In this document: positions 5,195-5,345 of the stretch, in pieces
Layout of the letters: every line of letters starts with the position of its first letter
Numbering within the stretch: position 1 is the stretch's first letter
Assembly: GCA_041688215.1 (NCBI GenBank)
Contig: JBDNIO010000263.1
Location: 1 to 5,345, forward strand
DNA: 5,345 bases
Direction: 5' to 3'
Source of the DNA: JBDNIO01 sp041688215
GTDB taxonomy: Bacteria > Pseudomonadota > Gammaproteobacteria > Nevskiales > Salinisphaeraceae
Notes under the pieces: model-generated
Database searches by the model: none
What the model was told of the DNA's origin: nothing
What the model saw: only the letters and a program-made list of their open reading frames with translations
Program-made: the position numbers and the translations under genes

Positions 5195-5345
5195 TTGGCT
5201 ATGTCACCGAACTATATGGATCGTCATTCCCGCGAACGCGGGAATCCATATTCCGCGGCACTTTCACTGGATTCCCGCTTTCGCTGGAATGACGTTACAG
5301 ATCAATAACTTATAGAAAATCACTATTCTTTGGTGACATAGCCAA
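5195..5345. mobile_element. 151-bp segment bounded by inverted repeats, MITE-like
   Basis: TTGGCTATGTCACC at 5195-5208 is exactly the reverse complement of GGTGACATAGCCAA at 5332-5345. Allowing one mismatch the match reaches 17 bp inward. The second arm ends at the window edge, so its true outer limit is unseen. Between the arms lie a dRS3-like palindromic repeat (5223-5293) and AT-rich DNA, with no gene. The size, terminal repeats and lack of coding capacity suggest a non-autonomous miniature element. The bases just outside the left arm are TA, but a target duplication cannot be checked. It could instead be a local inverted duplication of the lipoprotein leader. On the minus strand TATAGT (5216-5211) could serve as a -10 box for the lipoprotein gene. 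Confidence 0.5.
5223..5293. repeat. GTCATTCC/GGAATGAC repeat, copy 2, with dRS3-like core
   Basis: The ends are the inverted pair GTCATTCC and GGAATGAC, extended by one base to CGTCATTCC (5222-5230) and GGAATGACG (5286-5294). The first hairpin pairs ATTCCCGCG (5226-5234) with CGCGGGAAT (5237-5245). It fits the Neisseria dRS3 pattern ATTCCC-N8-GGGAAT exactly. The second pairs ATTCCCGC (5271-5278) with GCTGGAAT (5283-5290) with one mismatch. GCGGGAATCCA (5238-5248) can also pair with TGGATTCCCGC (5268-5278). It shares GGAATCCA and TCACTGGATTCC with copy 1 at 30-113 but differs in stem bases. Confidence 0.8.

Overview
The window looks like chromosomal DNA from a GC-moderate proteobacterium, probably beta or gamma. 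Supporting signs are the enzyme families, strong GGAGG-type ribosome binding sites, a small BamE-like lipoprotein, and dispersed palindromic repeats beginning GTCATTCC and ending GGAATGAC. The genus cannot be told from the sequence alone.

Layout: positions 1-267 carry no gene and hold two unrelated inverted-repeat elements (30-113 and 145-215). Positions 3805 down to 268, minus strand, hold three lipid or acyl-CoA genes in transcription order: an epoxide-hydrolase-like alpha/beta hydrolase, a crotonase-family protein overlapping it by 4 bp (ATGA), and, after a 146-bp gap, a long-chain acyl-CoA synthetase with its own strong ribosome binding site. A 232-bp divergent spacer (3806-4037) is filled largely by three consecutive GC-rich hairpins. 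On the plus strand, 4038-4914 encodes a membrane-anchored peroxiredoxin-like (redoxin) protein split by one apparent extra G near 4674. A small minus-strand lipoprotein gene ends 3 bp beyond the redoxin stop (4918-5175). Its natural start appears to be lost where it meets a 151-bp stretch (5195-5345) bounded by 14-bp perfect inverted repeats and enclosing a second copy of the GTCATTCC repeat.

Working together: the hydrolase, crotonase and acyl-CoA synthetase would fit uptake or degradation of a fatty or epoxidised carboxylic acid, with the synthetase making the CoA thioester and the crotonase acting on it. The substrate is not shown by the sequence. The redoxin and lipoprotein look unrelated to that pathway.

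I see no CRISPR array, tRNA, rRNA, transposase or phage gene, and no clear new multi-gene system. The most interesting signals are the inverted-repeat-bounded segment at the right edge that seems to have removed a gene's start, the frameshifted membrane redoxin, the crotonase lacking one catalytic glutamate, and the hairpin cluster between the divergent genes.
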